A DNA stretch of 64,000 bases from Chakrabartia godavariana (lineage in GTDB: Bacteria; Pseudomonadota; Alphaproteobacteria; Sphingomonadales; Sphingomonadaceae), in contig RKSN01000002.1 in assembly GCA_005518185.1 (NCBI GenBank), positions 620,001 through 684,000 on the forward strand, given 5' to 3'. The notes under the pieces are model-generated. The model ran no database searches and was not told where the DNA came from. It was given only the letters and a program-made list of their open reading frames with translations. The translations under genes and the position numbers were made by a program. Below are positions 17,695 to 27,263 of this stretch, piece after piece. Position 1 is the stretch's first letter, and each line of letters begins with the position of its first letter.

Positions 17695-20004
17695 TCAGTC
17701 GTCGTCGCCCTTCAGGAACGCAGGCACGTGGTTCGGGTCACCGCCCTCGCCGCCTTCCGAGCGTTCGCGGCGCGGGCCACGGTCGCCGCGGTCACGACCG
17801 CCACCGGGGCCGCGCTTGCGGTCACCGTCACGACGCGGACCACGATCACCGCGGTCGCCACGATCGCCGCGCGGTTCACGCGGTTCGCGGGCGGGACGGG
17901 TGTCTTCCAGCTCTTCGCCGGTTTCCTGATCAACGACGCGCATCGACAGGCGGACCTTGCCGCGCTGATCGATTTCGAGAACCTTGACCTTCACGGCCTG
18001 GCCTTCGGTGACGACATCGGTCGGCTTTTCAACGCGTTCGTTCCTCATTTCGGACACGTGGACGAGACCGTCCTTGCCACCCATGAAGTTCACGAAGGCA
18101 CCGAAATCGACAATGTTGACGACCTTGCCGTCATAGATCTTACCGACTTCAGCTTCCTCGACGATGCCGAGGATCCACTTCTTGGCGGCTTCGATCTGAT
18201 CGGTGTCCGAAGACGAGATCTTGATGATGCCTTCATCATCGATGTCGACCTTCGCACCCGTGGTCGCCACGATTTCGCGGATGACCTTGCCGCCCGTGCC
18301 GATGACGTCACGGATCTTCGACTTGTCGATCGTGATCGTTTCGATGCGCGGGGCGTGCGCCGACAGCTCGCTGCGGACTTCGTTCAGCGCCTTGGCCATT
18401 TCGCCAAGGATGTGCGCACGGCCTTCCTTCGCCTGGGCCAGAGCCTTTTCGAAGATTTCCTTGGTGATGCCGGCAATCTTGATGTCCATCTGCATCGTGG
18501 TGATGCCTTCAGACGTCCCGGCCACCTTGAAGTCCATGTCGCCCAGGTGATCTTCATCCCCCAGAATGTCGGACAGGATCGCGAAATCCTTGCCTTCGAG
18601 GATGAGGCCCATGGCGATCCCGGAGACGGGGCGCTTGATCGGCACACCGGCGTCCATCATCGCAAGCGACCCACCGCACACCGACGCCATCGACGACGAG
18701 CCGTTGGACTCGGTGATGTCGCTGGTCAGGCGGATCGTATAGGGGAACTCTTCCTTGGTCGGCAGAACCGGGTGCAGCGCGCGCCAGGCGAGCTTGCCAT
18801 GGCCGATTTCACGACGACCCGGCGCGCCGAAGCGGCCGACTTCACCGACCGAATAGGGCGGGAAGTTGTAGTGCAGCATGAAGTTTTCGTAGCGCAGACC
18901 GCCCAGACCGTCGATCATCTGTTCCGCATCCTTGGTGCCCAAGGTGCAGGTCGCGATCGTCTGGGTTTCGCCACGCGTGAACAGGGCGGAGCCATGCGCA
19001 CGCGGCAGGAAGTGCGTTTCCGCCACGATCGGACGGATCTGCGTGGTCGTGCGGCCGTCAATGCGGGTGCCGTCCTTCAGGATGGCGCCACGGACGATTT
19101 CCGCTTCCAGCTTCTTCATCAGCTTCTGCGCGGCCATCTGGTCCTGCGGCGCGGCGTCCGCAAACGCGTCCTTCGCCTTGGCGCGCGCTTCGTTGAGCGC
19201 GTTGGCACGGGCCGACTTGTCGGTCAGCTTGTAGGCAGCGGCAATGTCCTTGCCGATGAGCTTCTTGAGCTTGTCCTTCGCAGCGCCGAGATCGGCCTGC
19301 TCCGGCATGTCCCAGGGCTCCTTGGCGGCCTGTTCAGCGAGCTTCACGATGGCCTTGATGACCTCGCGGCAGGCATCATGCGCAAACAGCACGGCGCCGA
19401 GCATGACCTCTTCCGAAAGCTCATTGGCTTCCGATTCCACCATCATCACAGCGTCGTAGGTCGCCGCGACAACGAGGTCGAGATCACCTTCGGCGACCTG
19501 TTCGTCGGTCGGATTGAGGATGTATTCGCCATTGAGATAGCCAACGCGTGCGCAGCCGATCGGGCCCATGAAGGGCACGCCCGAAAGCGTCATCGCAGCC
19601 GACGAGGCGACCATCGCCAGAACGTCAGGCTCATTTTCGCCATCATAGGACAGAACCTGCGCAATGCAGTTGATTTCGTTGTAGAAACCTTCCGGGAACA
19701 GCGGGCGGATCGGACGGTCGATCAGGCGGGAAACCAGCGTTTCCTTTTCCGTGGCACCACGTTCACGCTTGAAGAAGCCACCGGGGATACGGCCGGCAGC
19801 AGAGTATTTTTCCTGATAGTTGACGGTGAGCGGGAAGAAGTCCTGCCCTTCCTTCACCTTCTTCGCGGCCGTGACAGCGCACAGCACAACGGTTTCGCCG
19901 AGGGTCGCGATGACCGCGCCGTCGGCCTGACGGGCAACCTTGCCCGTTTCGAGCGTGAGGGTTTTTCCGCCCCACTCGATGGATACAGTTTTCGTGTTGA
20001 ACAT
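17695..20004 (-). CDS. pnp: Polyribonucleotide nucleotidyltransferase (PNPase)
   Basis: 769 residues: two RNase PH domains, a helical linker, a KH domain ([15 protein letters not shown]), an S1 domain ([15 protein letters not shown]) and an Arg/Gly/Asp-rich C-terminal tail (RGDRGDRG repeats) that may bind RNA or RNase E. Active-site signatures include [16 protein letters not shown] and [15 protein letters not shown]. Of two tandem ATGs, 20004 sits 6 nt after AAGGA and 20007 only 3 nt, so 20004 is preferred. Last gene of the rimP-nusA-infB-rpsO cluster, separated from rpsO by a terminator, so it needs read-through or its own promoter in 20005-20137. Confidence 0.96.
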   Translation of the reverse strand: MFNTKTVSIEWGGKTLTLETGKVARQADGAVIATLGETVVLCAVTAAKKVKEGQDFFPLTVNYQEKYSAAGRIPGGFFKRERGATEKETLVSRLIDRPIRPLFPEGFYNEINCIAQVLSYDGENEPDVLAMVASSAAMTLSGVPFMGPIGCARVGYLNGEYILNPTDEQVAEGDLDLVVAATYDAVMMVESEANELSEEVMLGAVLFAHDACREVIKAIVKLAEQAAKEPWDMPEQADLGAAKDKLKKLIGKDIAAAYKLTDKSARANALNEARAKAKDAFADAAPQDQMAAQKLMKKLEAEIVRGAILKDGTRIDGRTTTQIRPIVAETHFLPRAHGSALFTRGETQTIATCTLGTKDAEQMIDGLGGLRYENFMLHYNFPPYSVGEVGRFGAPGRREIGHGKLAWRALHPVLPTKEEFPYTIRLTSDITESNGSSSMASVCGGSLAMMDAGVPIKRPVSGIAMGLILEGKDFAILSDILGDEDHLGDMDFKVAGTSEGITTMQMDIKIAGITKEIFEKALAQAKEGRAHILGEMAKALNEVRSELSAHAPRIETITIDKSKIRDVIGTGGKVIREIVATTGAKVDIDDEGIIKISSSDTDQIEAAKKWILGIVEEAEVGKIYDGKVVNIVDFGAFVNFMGGKDGLVHVSEMRNERVEKPTDVVTEGQAVKVKVLEIDQRGKVRLSMRVVDQETGEELEDTRPAREPREPRGDRGDRGDRGPRRDGDRKRGPGGGRDRGDRGPRRERSEGGEGGDPNHVPAFLKGDDD

Positions 20005-20137
20005 CATTTTTCCTTCGAACCGGCGGCCCCATGCCTGCCGGCTTCCTTCAATTGCGGACTTCTGGTCCGCTCAACCGCACCTGCCACCGGATTGCGACAG
20101 GCCGGATACACATTCGGAGACTCTCTGCCCCGAATGA

Positions 20138-20162
20138 CAAAAGGGCGCCCGAAGGCGCCCTT
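20138..20162 (-). terminator. Rho-independent terminator between rpsO and pnp
   Basis: GGGCGCC and GGCGCCC around a CGAA/TTCG loop, followed on the minus strand by TTTTG, starting 5 nt after the rpsO stop. It probably gives partial termination so that pnp is expressed at a lower level. Confidence 0.8.
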
Positions 20163-20166
20163 CCGA

Positions 20167-20436
20167 TTACTTGCGAAGACCCAGCTTCGCGATCAGGGCC
20201 AGATACCGGTCCTGATCAATCTTCTTGAGGTAGCTCAAAAGCGAGCGACGGTTGTTGACCAGCATGAGCAGGCCGCGACGCGAATGGTTGTCCTTGGCGT
20301 GCGTCTTGAAGTGCTCGGTCAGGTTGGCAATGCGCTCGGTCAGGATCGCAACCTGGACTTCGGGCGAACCCGTATCGCCTTCAGTGCGGCCATGTTCCTT
20401 GATGAGAGCGGCCTTGCGCTCGGCAGTGATCGTCAT
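20167..20436 (-). CDS. rpsO: 30S ribosomal protein S15
   Basis: 89 residues, the full family length. The N-terminus [15 protein letters not shown] and the central [22 protein letters not shown] are the S15 signature that contacts the 16S rRNA three-way junction. It lies 27 bp after truB and before pnp, the classic order. In E. coli S15 represses its own translation through a leader structure; the short spacer here leaves little room for the same pseudoknot, so regulation may differ. Confidence 0.97.
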   Translation of the reverse strand: MTITAERKAALIKEHGRTEGDTGSPEVQVAILTERIANLTEHFKTHAKDNHSRRGLLMLVNNRRSLLSYLKKIDQDRYLALIAKLGLRK

Positions 20437-20463
20437 GTCTTCATTTCCTTCGACATCGGGCTT

Positions 20464-21459
20464 TTACAGGTTGAAGCCGCGTTCCACCGTGACGGTGCCC
20501 GCATCGACATTCACCAGCGCGACGGGCAGATCTGCCAGCGTTGCAAGATGAAGGCCGTCGGGTGCGGCAACCCCGGAAAGGACGCGCCCCTGTCGGAGCG
20601 CCAACGCCTCACCGGCTTCGAGAGCGAGCGCCGGGATGTCGTCCAGCGCCGTTCTCAATGGCAAAACAAGCTCGCCAAGGGTGCGGGCCTTAGCGGCTTC
20701 GTCCAGAATGTCCAGCGAAATCGCCTTTTCCAGCCCGAACGGCCCTGCCCGCACGCGGCGAAGCATGGTCACATGGCCGACCGTTCCAAGCGCCAGTGCG
20801 ATGTCGCGCGCGAGGCTGCGGATATAGGTGCCCTTGGAAACATGGGCTGTGAGGGTGATGCTCTCAATAAGCCCCTCCCCTTCAGCGGAGGGGTTGGGGT
20901 GGGGACTCCCCACCTGAGATAAAGCTCCGACCTCCCCACCCCCAACCCCTCCGCTGAAGGGGAGGGGCTCATGCATTTTTAGCGAATGAATGACCACATC
21001 CCGCCCCCCCAGCACAACGTCCTGCCCTGTCCGCGCCAGATCATAAGCGCGCCTGCCATCGACTTTGAGGGCGGAAAAGGCGGGCGGTATCTGCGTTATC
21101 GGTCCGGTGAAACGGGACAGCACGGCCTCCACCTCAGCCACCGTCGGCCGCACATCGCTCTCGGCGATCACCTGCCCTTCCAGATCGAGACTATCGGTCT
21201 GCGTGCCGAACGTGATGGTGAAGTCATAGACCTTTGACGCATCAAGCATCCGCCCGGCGAGCTTGGTCGCCTCACCCAGCGCCACGGGGAGCAGGCCCGT
21301 CGCCAGCGGATCAAGCGTGCCGCCATGGCCGATCTTGACCTTGGCATAGCCGCCCTCGCGCAGCGCGCGCTTCACCCAGGAGACGACGTTGGTCGATCCC
21401 ATTGCGAGCGGCTTGTCGATGATGAGCCAGCCGTGCAGCGCGTCGGGCGCGTCAGCCAC
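20464..21459 (-). CDS. truB: tRNA pseudouridine(55) synthase with an in-frame repeat insertion
   Basis: 331 residues. Makes the T-loop pseudouridine 55 of tRNAs. Motifs: GWLIIDKPLAMGST, GHGGTLDPLATGLLPVALG with catalytic Asp50, YDFTITFG, and the late SKGTYIRSLARDIA. Between HSLKMHE and SITLTAHVSKG lies a Gly/Pro-rich stretch (about residues 164-197) encoded by a 98-nt palindromic repeat; downstream motifs stay in frame, so the protein is probably functional and the segment a surface loop. GTG start at 21459 falls 8 nt inside the tdk gene, with AAAAGG just upstream. Longer in-frame starts would read deep into tdk. Confidence 0.93.
   Translation of the reverse strand: MADAPDALHGWLIIDKPLAMGSTNVVSWVKRALREGGYAKVKIGHGGTLDPLATGLLPVALGEATKLAGRMLDASKVYDFTITFGTQTDSLDLEGQVIAESDVRPTVAEVEAVLSRFTGPITQIPPAFSALKVDGRRAYDLARTGQDVVLGGRDVVIHSLKMHEPLPFSGGVGGGEVGALSQVGSPHPNPSAEGEGLIESITLTAHVSKGTYIRSLARDIALALGTVGHVTMLRRVRAGPFGLEKAISLDILDEAAKARTLGELVLPLRTALDDIPALALEAGEALALRQGRVLSGVAAPDGLHLATLADLPVALVNVDAGTVTVERGFNL
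20871..20968. repeat. Palindromic repeat element inserted within truB
   Basis: Arms 20871-20905 and 20933-20968 are inverted copies, identical apart from one extra G. Each arm contains its own dyad CCCCTCC / GGAGGGG, like the solo unit at 22432-22454. Read as protein on the truB strand it gives peptides such as PLPFSGGVGGG and SPHPNPSAEGEG, which I recognise as the usual translation of this sphingomonad repeat when it falls in coding sequence. Confidence 0.88.
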
Positions 21460-22030
21460 GGACCTTTTCCATGAAGTGCTTGCGGCACAGCGCAACATAG
21501 CGGTCATTGCCGCCAATCTCGGTCTGCGCGCCTTCCCTGACCGCATGGCCCGCCGCATCGACGCGCAGGTTCATCGTCGCCTTGCGCCCGCATTCGCACA
21601 CGGCCTTCAGTTCGACGAGGGTGTCCGCAATCCCGAGCAAGGCGGCCGAACCGGGAAACAGCTCCGCCTGAAAGTCGGTGCGCAGACCGTAAGCGACAAC
21701 GGGAATGTTCGCCTCATCGGCCAGCCGGGCGAGCTGAAGCACCTGTTCGCGCGTCAGGAACTGGGCCTCATCGAGCAGCAGGCAGGCAATCGGGCGCGCC
21801 GCATGCTCGGCTGTCGCTTCCGCCCAGAGGTCCGTTTCCGGCGTGAACATGCGCGCATCGGCGCGCAGCCCGATCCGGCTCGTGATCGCGCCGACATCGT
21901 ACCGATCATCGAGTGCGGCGGTCCACAGCATCGTTTCCATGCCGCGTTCGCGATAGTTGAAATCAGCCTGCAGCAGCGTGGTCGATTTGCCCGCATTCAT
22001 GCTGGCATAATAGAAATAGAGCTTGGCCAT
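21452..22030 (-). CDS. tdk: Thymidine kinase
   Basis: 192 residues, type II thymidine kinase. P-loop SMNAGKST at residues 10-17, DEAQFL (Walker B-like), the lasso/zinc region with CECGRKATMNLR and a late LCRKH. Salvages thymidine to dTMP. Its ATG overlaps the rbfA stop (TGATG) and its last 8 nt overlap truB, so it is fully embedded in the translation operon between rbfA and truB, where it is not normally found. Confidence 0.94.
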   Translation of the reverse strand: MAKLYFYYASMNAGKSTTLLQADFNYRERGMETMLWTAALDDRYDVGAITSRIGLRADARMFTPETDLWAEATAEHAARPIACLLLDEAQFLTREQVLQLARLADEANIPVVAYGLRTDFQAELFPGSAALLGIADTLVELKAVCECGRKATMNLRVDAAGHAVREGAQTEIGGNDRYVALCRKHFMEKVRG

Positions 22031-22419
22031 CAGTCGCCGGGGCTGAGGTCCTGCGCCACCTTCGGGTCACGCAGCAGCTTGTCGATGTGCGTGCCCTCGT
22101 CAAAGCTCTCATCCGCCAGGAACTTGAGCTTGGCGGCATATTTCTGCCGCACCTTGGACGCGACTTCGCGCTGGAGGAACGCCGTGTTGGTCCGCAGCGC
22201 CTTGAGCACCGCATCCTCATCCTTGCCGAGCAGCGGCTTCACGAACACGGTTGCGTGGCGCAGATCGGGCGACATGCGCACTTCGGTGATCGACACCGGG
22301 TGGCGCGTCAGCAACTCATCATGCACATCGCCGCGCATCAGGATTTCCGACAGGACATGGCGCACCTGCTCCCCGACGCGGAGGACGCGGACAGAACGGG
22401 TTTCGTCGGTATTGGTCAT
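22030..22419 (-). CDS. rbfA: Ribosome-binding factor A
   Basis: 129 residues with the KH-like RbfA fold: [17 protein letters not shown] at the N-terminus, [17 protein letters not shown], and the C-terminal [19 protein letters not shown]. It binds the 30S subunit for 16S 5'-end maturation and cold adaptation. GGAG 6 nt upstream supports ATG 22419 over GTG 22422. A small dyad repeat lies between it and infB. Confidence 0.95.
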   Translation of the reverse strand: MTNTDETRSVRVLRVGEQVRHVLSEILMRGDVHDELLTRHPVSITEVRMSPDLRHATVFVKPLLGKDEDAVLKALRTNTAFLQREVASKVRQKYAAKLKFLADESFDEGTHIDKLLRDPKVAQDLSPGD

Positions 22420-22431
22420 CACAGTCTCCGA

Positions 22432-22454
22432 CCCCTCCCCCTATGAGGGAGGGG
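22432..22454. repeat. Solo CCCCTCCC/GGGAGGGG palindrome between infB and rbfA
   Basis: CCCCTCCC (22432-22439) and GGGAGGGG (22447-22454) around 7 nt. Same core as the half-units of the element inside truB 1.5 kb away. In the mRNA it would form a hairpin about 13 nt before the rbfA start and could affect its translation. Confidence 0.65.
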
Positions 22455-22460
22455 GGAAAG

Positions 22461-24974
22461 TTACAGCGTCCGCGCGCGTTCCTCGACCTCGAAGGTTTCA
22501 AGGTAGTCGCCGGGGCGGATGTCCTTGAAGTCGGTGAAGGTCACGCCGCATTCCAGACCGGCGCGCACTTCGGGGACGTCATCCTTGAAGCGACGCAGCG
22601 AGGCGATTTCGCCCTTGTAGATGATGACATCATCACGGGTGATGCGCGCCTTGAGCGCCTTGCGGATGAAGCCTTCGACGACGAGGATACCGGCGGCCTT
22701 GCCATGCTTGCCAGCCGGGAAGACGTCCTTGATTTCGGCGCGGCCAACGACCGTTTCGAAATATTCCGGGCCAAGCTGGCCTGCCATGCCGGCGCGGATA
22801 TCGTCGAGCAGATCGTAGATCACGTCGTAATATTTCAGCGCCACGCCATTGCGTTCGGCGATTTCACGCGCCTTGGCATTCGCACGGACGTTGAAGCCGA
22901 TGATCGGCGCCCCCGACGCGCGGGCGAGCGTGACATCGCTTTCAGTGATGCCACCAACGCCGGCGTGCAGCACGCGGGCCTTGATGTCCTCGTTCGGGAT
23001 CTTGGCGAGGCTGCCGATGATGGCTTCCACGGTGCCCTGCACGTCCGCCTTGATGACCAGCGGATATTCCTGCGCCTGCTTTTCCTTGAGCGCGGAGAAC
23101 ATCGATTCCAGCGAGGCCGGACCGCTGCCGGTCCGCTTGCGGGTCGCGACTTCGGCACGATAGGCGGCAACTTCACGCGCGCGGGCTTCGCTTTCGACGA
23201 CAGTCAGCGTGTCACCGGCCTGCGGCACCCCTGTCAGGCCGAGCACTTCGACCGGAATCGAGGGGCCCGCTTCCTTGAGCTGCATGCCCTTGTCATTGGT
23301 CATCGCACGGACACGACCGCTTTCGGCACCGACGACGAAGATGTCGCCCGTCCGGAGCGTGCCGCGCTGAACGAGGATGGTCGCGACTGGACCCTTGCCC
23401 TTGTCGAGCTTGGCTTCGATCACCTTGCCTTCGGCGGCGCGATCGGGATTGGCCTTGAGTTCGGAGATTTCGGCCTGAAGCTGGATCTTCTCGATCAGCT
23501 CATCCAGACCGGTCTTCGTCTTGGCAGAGACTTCGACGTCCTGCACATCGCCCGACATCGCTTCGACGATCACGTCATACTGCAGCAGCTGCTGACGGAC
23601 CTTGTTGGCGTCAGCCTCATGCTTGTCGCACTTAGTGATGGCGATGATCATTGGAACGCCGGCGGCCTTCACATGGTTGATCGCTTCCACCGTCTGCGGC
23701 TTGGGGCCGTCATCGGCGGCAACCGCAATGACGACGATATCGGTGACGTTCGCACCGCGCGCGCGCATTTCGGTAAAGGCTTCGTGGCCCGGCGTGTCGA
23801 GGAAGGTGATCTTCGACTTGTCCTTCATCGTCAGCTGATAGGCGCCGATATGCTGGGTAATGCCACCGGCTTCGCCCGAGACGACATCGGTGCCGCGAAG
23901 AGCGTCGAGCAGCGAGGTCTTGCCATGGTCAACGTGACCCATGATGGCCACGACCGGCGGACGCGCCTGCAGGGTTTCGGGGGCATCGACGTCTTCTTCA
24001 TTGACGATGTCGATGTCGGCATCGGAGACGCGCACGATGTTGTGGCCGAATTCGGTCACCAGCAGTTCGGCGGTGTCCTGATCGATCGTCTGCGTCAGCG
24101 TGACGGGCATGCCCATCTTGAACAGCGACTTCACAAGGTCGGCGCCGCGCTCTGCCATACGGATGGCGAGTTCCTGCACGGTGATCGCTTCCGGCACCTG
24201 CACGTCACGGACCTGCTTGACCGACGGGCCACCGGCCTGATGCGCGCGCTTGTCCTTTTCACGCGACCGGCGGAGGGCTGCGAGCGAGCGAGCGCGGACA
24301 TCGCCATCATCGCCCAGAGCGCGCGTGACGGTGAGCTTGCCATGCTGGCGGCGGTCATCGACGACACGGCCACGGCTCGGGCGCGGCGGCGCGCCACCGG
24401 GACGACGGGCGCCACGATCATCGTCATCGCCCACAGGAGCGACAACGGCGGGAGCCACCGGCGCATTGGCCGCACGTTCGGCAGCAAGCGCTGCCTGACG
24501 GGCCTCTTCCTCGGCCTGAAGACGGGCCGCTTCGGCGGCGGCTTCTTCTGCCTTGCGATTTTCTTCGGCGCGACGCTTTTCGTCTTCGCTGGATTCACGG
24601 CGCTGCTGGTCTTCGCGGCGACGCGCTTCTTCCAGCATGGCCAGACGCGCTTCTTCCGCCTCACGCAGGAGTTTGGCCTGCATTTCCTGACGCGACAGCT
24701 GCGGTTCGGGCGCCTTGGGTGCGGGCGGCGGCGGAGGCGGGGGTGCCTTTGCGACTTCGGGCGCAGGGGCGGGCGCAGCGGCGGCAGGCGCCTCGGCGAC
24801 GGGCGCCTCACCTTCACCGGGCTTGCCGATGACGCGACGGCGCTTCACCTCGACCACGACGGTGTTTGACCGCCCATGGCTGAAGCTCTGCTTTACCTGG
24901 CCGGTTTCAACCGTCCGCTTGATGCCAAGCGGTGCGCGCATGCCCAGCTTTGGTTTGTCGTTCGAGTCGCTCAT
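22461..24974 (-). CDS. infB: Translation initiation factor IF-2
   Basis: 837 residues. Short N-terminal IF2 region, a long charged and Ala/Pro-rich linker (about 55-190), a second IF2_N domain, then the G domain beginning near residue 343 with GHVDHGKTS (G1), DTPGHEAF (G3) and TKCDK at the G4 position, where NKxD is usual. Beta-barrel and C-terminal fMet-tRNA-binding domains follow ([30 protein letters not shown]). It follows ylxR by 27 bp. Thr for Asn in G4 is a known tolerated variant in GTPases, so I treat it as functional. Confidence 0.97.
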   Translation of the reverse strand: MSDSNDKPKLGMRAPLGIKRTVETGQVKQSFSHGRSNTVVVEVKRRRVIGKPGEGEAPVAEAPAAAAPAPAPEVAKAPPPPPPPAPKAPEPQLSRQEMQAKLLREAEEARLAMLEEARRREDQQRRESSEDEKRRAEENRKAEEAAAEAARLQAEEEARQAALAAERAANAPVAPAVVAPVGDDDDRGARRPGGAPPRPSRGRVVDDRRQHGKLTVTRALGDDGDVRARSLAALRRSREKDKRAHQAGGPSVKQVRDVQVPEAITVQELAIRMAERGADLVKSLFKMGMPVTLTQTIDQDTAELLVTEFGHNIVRVSDADIDIVNEEDVDAPETLQARPPVVAIMGHVDHGKTSLLDALRGTDVVSGEAGGITQHIGAYQLTMKDKSKITFLDTPGHEAFTEMRARGANVTDIVVIAVAADDGPKPQTVEAINHVKAAGVPMIIAITKCDKHEADANKVRQQLLQYDVIVEAMSGDVQDVEVSAKTKTGLDELIEKIQLQAEISELKANPDRAAEGKVIEAKLDKGKGPVATILVQRGTLRTGDIFVVGAESGRVRAMTNDKGMQLKEAGPSIPVEVLGLTGVPQAGDTLTVVESEARAREVAAYRAEVATRKRTGSGPASLESMFSALKEKQAQEYPLVIKADVQGTVEAIIGSLAKIPNEDIKARVLHAGVGGITESDVTLARASGAPIIGFNVRANAKAREIAERNGVALKYYDVIYDLLDDIRAGMAGQLGPEYFETVVGRAEIKDVFPAGKHGKAAGILVVEGFIRKALKARITRDDVIIYKGEIASLRRFKDDVPEVRAGLECGVTFTDFKDIRPGDYLETFEVEERARTL

Positions 24975-25001
24975 TCGCTTTTCCCGCGTCCTTCAATCAA
25001 T

Positions 25002-25682
25002 TCAGTCATGCGCCGCGCCCCCGTGGACCTTGGGCGCGTTTTGCGCAAGGCCATCGAGAGTTTGGCGTCCTATAAAATGGTGCCAGCGATCTACCGCTTG
25101 CCCGACACGATCAGCCGCCAGCCGGTCCGTCACAGCAATATGGACAACGTTTTCGCGGCCCAAGGCTTGGCTCAACATAGCGCGTCCGGCCGCAATTACC
25201 AGTCCCGCAAGGCCGCTGCCCTCGCTTTCGGAGCCCACGCGCCAGGCCTGATCGAGCTTCCGGTTGCCATCGCTTCCGGCATCCTCGGCATGGATGAGCA
25301 GGCGGACCTTGCCCGCGCGCGCCGCTTCTTCGATCCGGTCAGACCCGGTCAGCAGCATCCCCGCCCGCGCCTCCAGGCCAAGGCGGTCCAGCGCATTGCG
25401 TGACAGGGCGGCTTCGATGCGGTCGGCCAGATCATCGGGCGCGGTGACGCCGCCAGACTTGAAGGCACGCGCCAGCGCGCCCTTCAGCTTGCCCTTGGCA
25501 ATCGCCTCCTCCAGCGTCGACCGATCTACGCCGATCCACGCGCCCCGGCCCGGCGCACGCGCCCGCACATCGGGCGCGACAACATTGTCAGGCCCGACGG
25601 CGAGACGAATGAGGCCCGATTTCGGACCCCGTTCGCCGGTAATTATGCAGCGACGTTCTGGTTCATGCTGAGGTTCCCGCAT
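25002..25682 (-). CDS. YlxR-family RNA-binding protein with L7Ae-like C-terminal part
   Basis: 226 residues. The first 90 or so are DUF448/YlxR (ERRCIITGERGPKSGLIRL ... RAPGRGAWIG), and the rest (LDRLGLEARAGMLLTGSDRI ... GLVIAAGRAM) looks like the ribosomal L7Ae/YlxQ fold that in Firmicutes is a separate gene next to ylxR. The start MREPQHEPERRC lies 20 nt inside the end of nusA. Probably a nucleoid or ribosome-associated RNA-binding protein; the exact role is unknown. Confidence 0.85.
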   Translation of the reverse strand: MREPQHEPERRCIITGERGPKSGLIRLAVGPDNVVAPDVRARAPGRGAWIGVDRSTLEEAIAKGKLKGALARAFKSGGVTAPDDLADRIEAALSRNALDRLGLEARAGMLLTGSDRIEEAARAGKVRLLIHAEDAGSDGNRKLDQAWRVGSESEGSGLAGLVIAAGRAMLSQALGRENVVHIAVTDRLAADRVGQAVDRWHHFIGRQTLDGLAQNAPKVHGGAAHD

Positions 25683-27258
25683 CGGCGGTCTCCTCGTCGG
25701 CGAACCAGTGGGCACGGGCCGCCATGATGATTTCGTTGCCCTGCTCTTCGGACAGGCCATAGTCGGCGAGCACGCCGCCGCGCGGTTCCGACGCGTTGGT
25801 GCGGTTGCGGCGACCTTCGTCGCGACGCTTGCGCTCAACCAGTTCGTCGGTCGCAAGATCGGCCAGATCGTCAAGCGTCTTGATGCCCGCCTTGCCGAGC
25901 GTGACGAGCATCGCTTCGGTCAGGTGCGGCAGTTCGGCCAGCGCGTCGTCAACGCCCAAAGCCTGACGCTCTTCGCGGTTGGCCGCTTCACGGCGGTCGA
26001 GTGCTTCCTGCGCCCGGCTCTGAAGCTCGGCGGCGATTTCATCGTCCAGACCTTCGATCGAAGCGATTTCATCGGCTTCGACGTAAGCGATTTCTTCCAT
26101 CGTGCTGAAGCCTTCGGCGACCAGCAGCTGGGCGAGCGTTTCATCGACGTCGAGTTCCTGCTGGAACATTTCCGACTTCTCGATGAATTCGCGCTGGCGC
26201 TTCTCGCTCGAGTCCGTCTCGGTCATGATGTCGATGGCCGACGCCGTCAGGATCGAGGCGAGACGCACATTCTGGCCGCGACGGCCGATGGCGAGCGACA
26301 GCTGATCGTCAGGCACGACGACTTCGATGCGCTCTTCTTCCTCGTCGATCAGCACGCGGCTGACGGTGGCGGGCTGAAGCGCGTTCACGACAAAGGTCGC
26401 CATGTCGGTCGACCAGGGGATGATGTCGATCTTTTCGCCCTGAAGTTCCTGCACAACCGCCTGAACGCGGCTGCCCTTCATGCCAACGCAGGCGCCGACC
26501 GGGTCGATGGACCCGTCATGGCTGATGACGCCGATCTTGGCGCGGCTTCCCGGGTCACGGGCGCAGGCCTTGATCTCGATGACACCGTCATAGATTTCGG
26601 GCACTTCCTGCGCGAACAGCTTGCGCATGAAGTCCGGATGCGCGCGGCTCAGGAAGATCTGCGGCCCCCGGTTTTCGCGGCGGACGTTGAGGATCAGCGC
26701 GCGGACGCGGTCGTTGATGCGGAGCACTTCGCGCGGGATCTGCTGATCACGGCGGATGACGCCTTCGGCACGGCCCAGGTCGACAACGACATGGCCAAAC
26801 TCGACGCGCTTGACGACACCGGTGATGATTTCGCCGGCGCGGTCCTTGAATTCTTCATACTGGCGCTCGCGCTCGGCATCGCGGACCTTCTGGAAGATCA
26901 CCTGCTTGGCGGCCTGAGCGGCAATACGACCGAATTCGATCGGCGGCAGCGGATCGACGATGAAGTCGCCGAGCGTGGCGCCCGGCTGCAGCTTCTGGCC
27001 GTCCTTCAGGCTGACCTGCTTGAAATAGTCATCGACCTCCTCAACGACTTCGACAACGCGCCACAGGCGCATGTCGCCGGTCTGGGCGTCGATCTTCGCG
27101 CGGATGTCATTCTCGGCGCCATAACGTGCACGGGCAGCGCGCTGGATGGCGTCTTCCATCGCCTCAAGCACGATCGCCTTGTCGATCAGCTTTTCGCGGG
27201 CGACCGCATCAGCGATTGCAAGAAGCTCGGCCTTGTTGGCAGAGACGGCGTTGGACAT
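25663..27258 (-). CDS. nusA: Transcription termination/antitermination protein NusA
   Basis: 531 residues: N-terminal RNAP-binding domain, S1 domain (GEIITGVVKRVEFGHVVVDLG), two KH domains (DPGSRAKIGVISHDGSIDPVGACVG, LSLAIGRRGQNVRLA) and C-terminal acidic/helix-hairpin-helix repeats (VAEGFSTMEEIAYV, LGKAGIKTLDDLADLA). Controls pausing, termination and rRNA antitermination. ATG 27258 starts MSNAVSANKAELL, 5 bp after rimP. An upstream Arg/His-rich extension in the same frame is rejected. Confidence 0.97.
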   Translation of the reverse strand: MSNAVSANKAELLAIADAVAREKLIDKAIVLEAMEDAIQRAARARYGAENDIRAKIDAQTGDMRLWRVVEVVEEVDDYFKQVSLKDGQKLQPGATLGDFIVDPLPPIEFGRIAAQAAKQVIFQKVRDAERERQYEEFKDRAGEIITGVVKRVEFGHVVVDLGRAEGVIRRDQQIPREVLRINDRVRALILNVRRENRGPQIFLSRAHPDFMRKLFAQEVPEIYDGVIEIKACARDPGSRAKIGVISHDGSIDPVGACVGMKGSRVQAVVQELQGEKIDIIPWSTDMATFVVNALQPATVSRVLIDEEEERIEVVVPDDQLSLAIGRRGQNVRLASILTASAIDIMTETDSSEKRQREFIEKSEMFQQELDVDETLAQLLVAEGFSTMEEIAYVEADEIASIEGLDDEIAAELQSRAQEALDRREAANREERQALGVDDALAELPHLTEAMLVTLGKAGIKTLDDLADLATDELVERKRRDEGRRNRTNASEPRGGVLADYGLSEEQGNEIIMAARAHWFADEETADAGTSA

Positions 27259-27263
27259 GGGTC

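Noticed and set aside
17728-20922. Very long open frame (over 1000 codons) opposite pnp, rpsO and truB
   Set aside because: It is the antisense shadow of GC-rich genes whose third positions avoid stops; the translation is His/Asp/Arg-rich with no domain, while the minus strand carries unmistakable PNPase.
20871-20968. Possible insertion sequence or CRISPR unit inside truB
   Set aside because: No transposase, no target-site duplication visible, and only one inverted pair; a palindromic repeat fits better.
22443-24869. 808-codon open frame opposite infB
   Set aside because: Antisense shadow; no family resemblance and it covers the conserved IF-2 gene.
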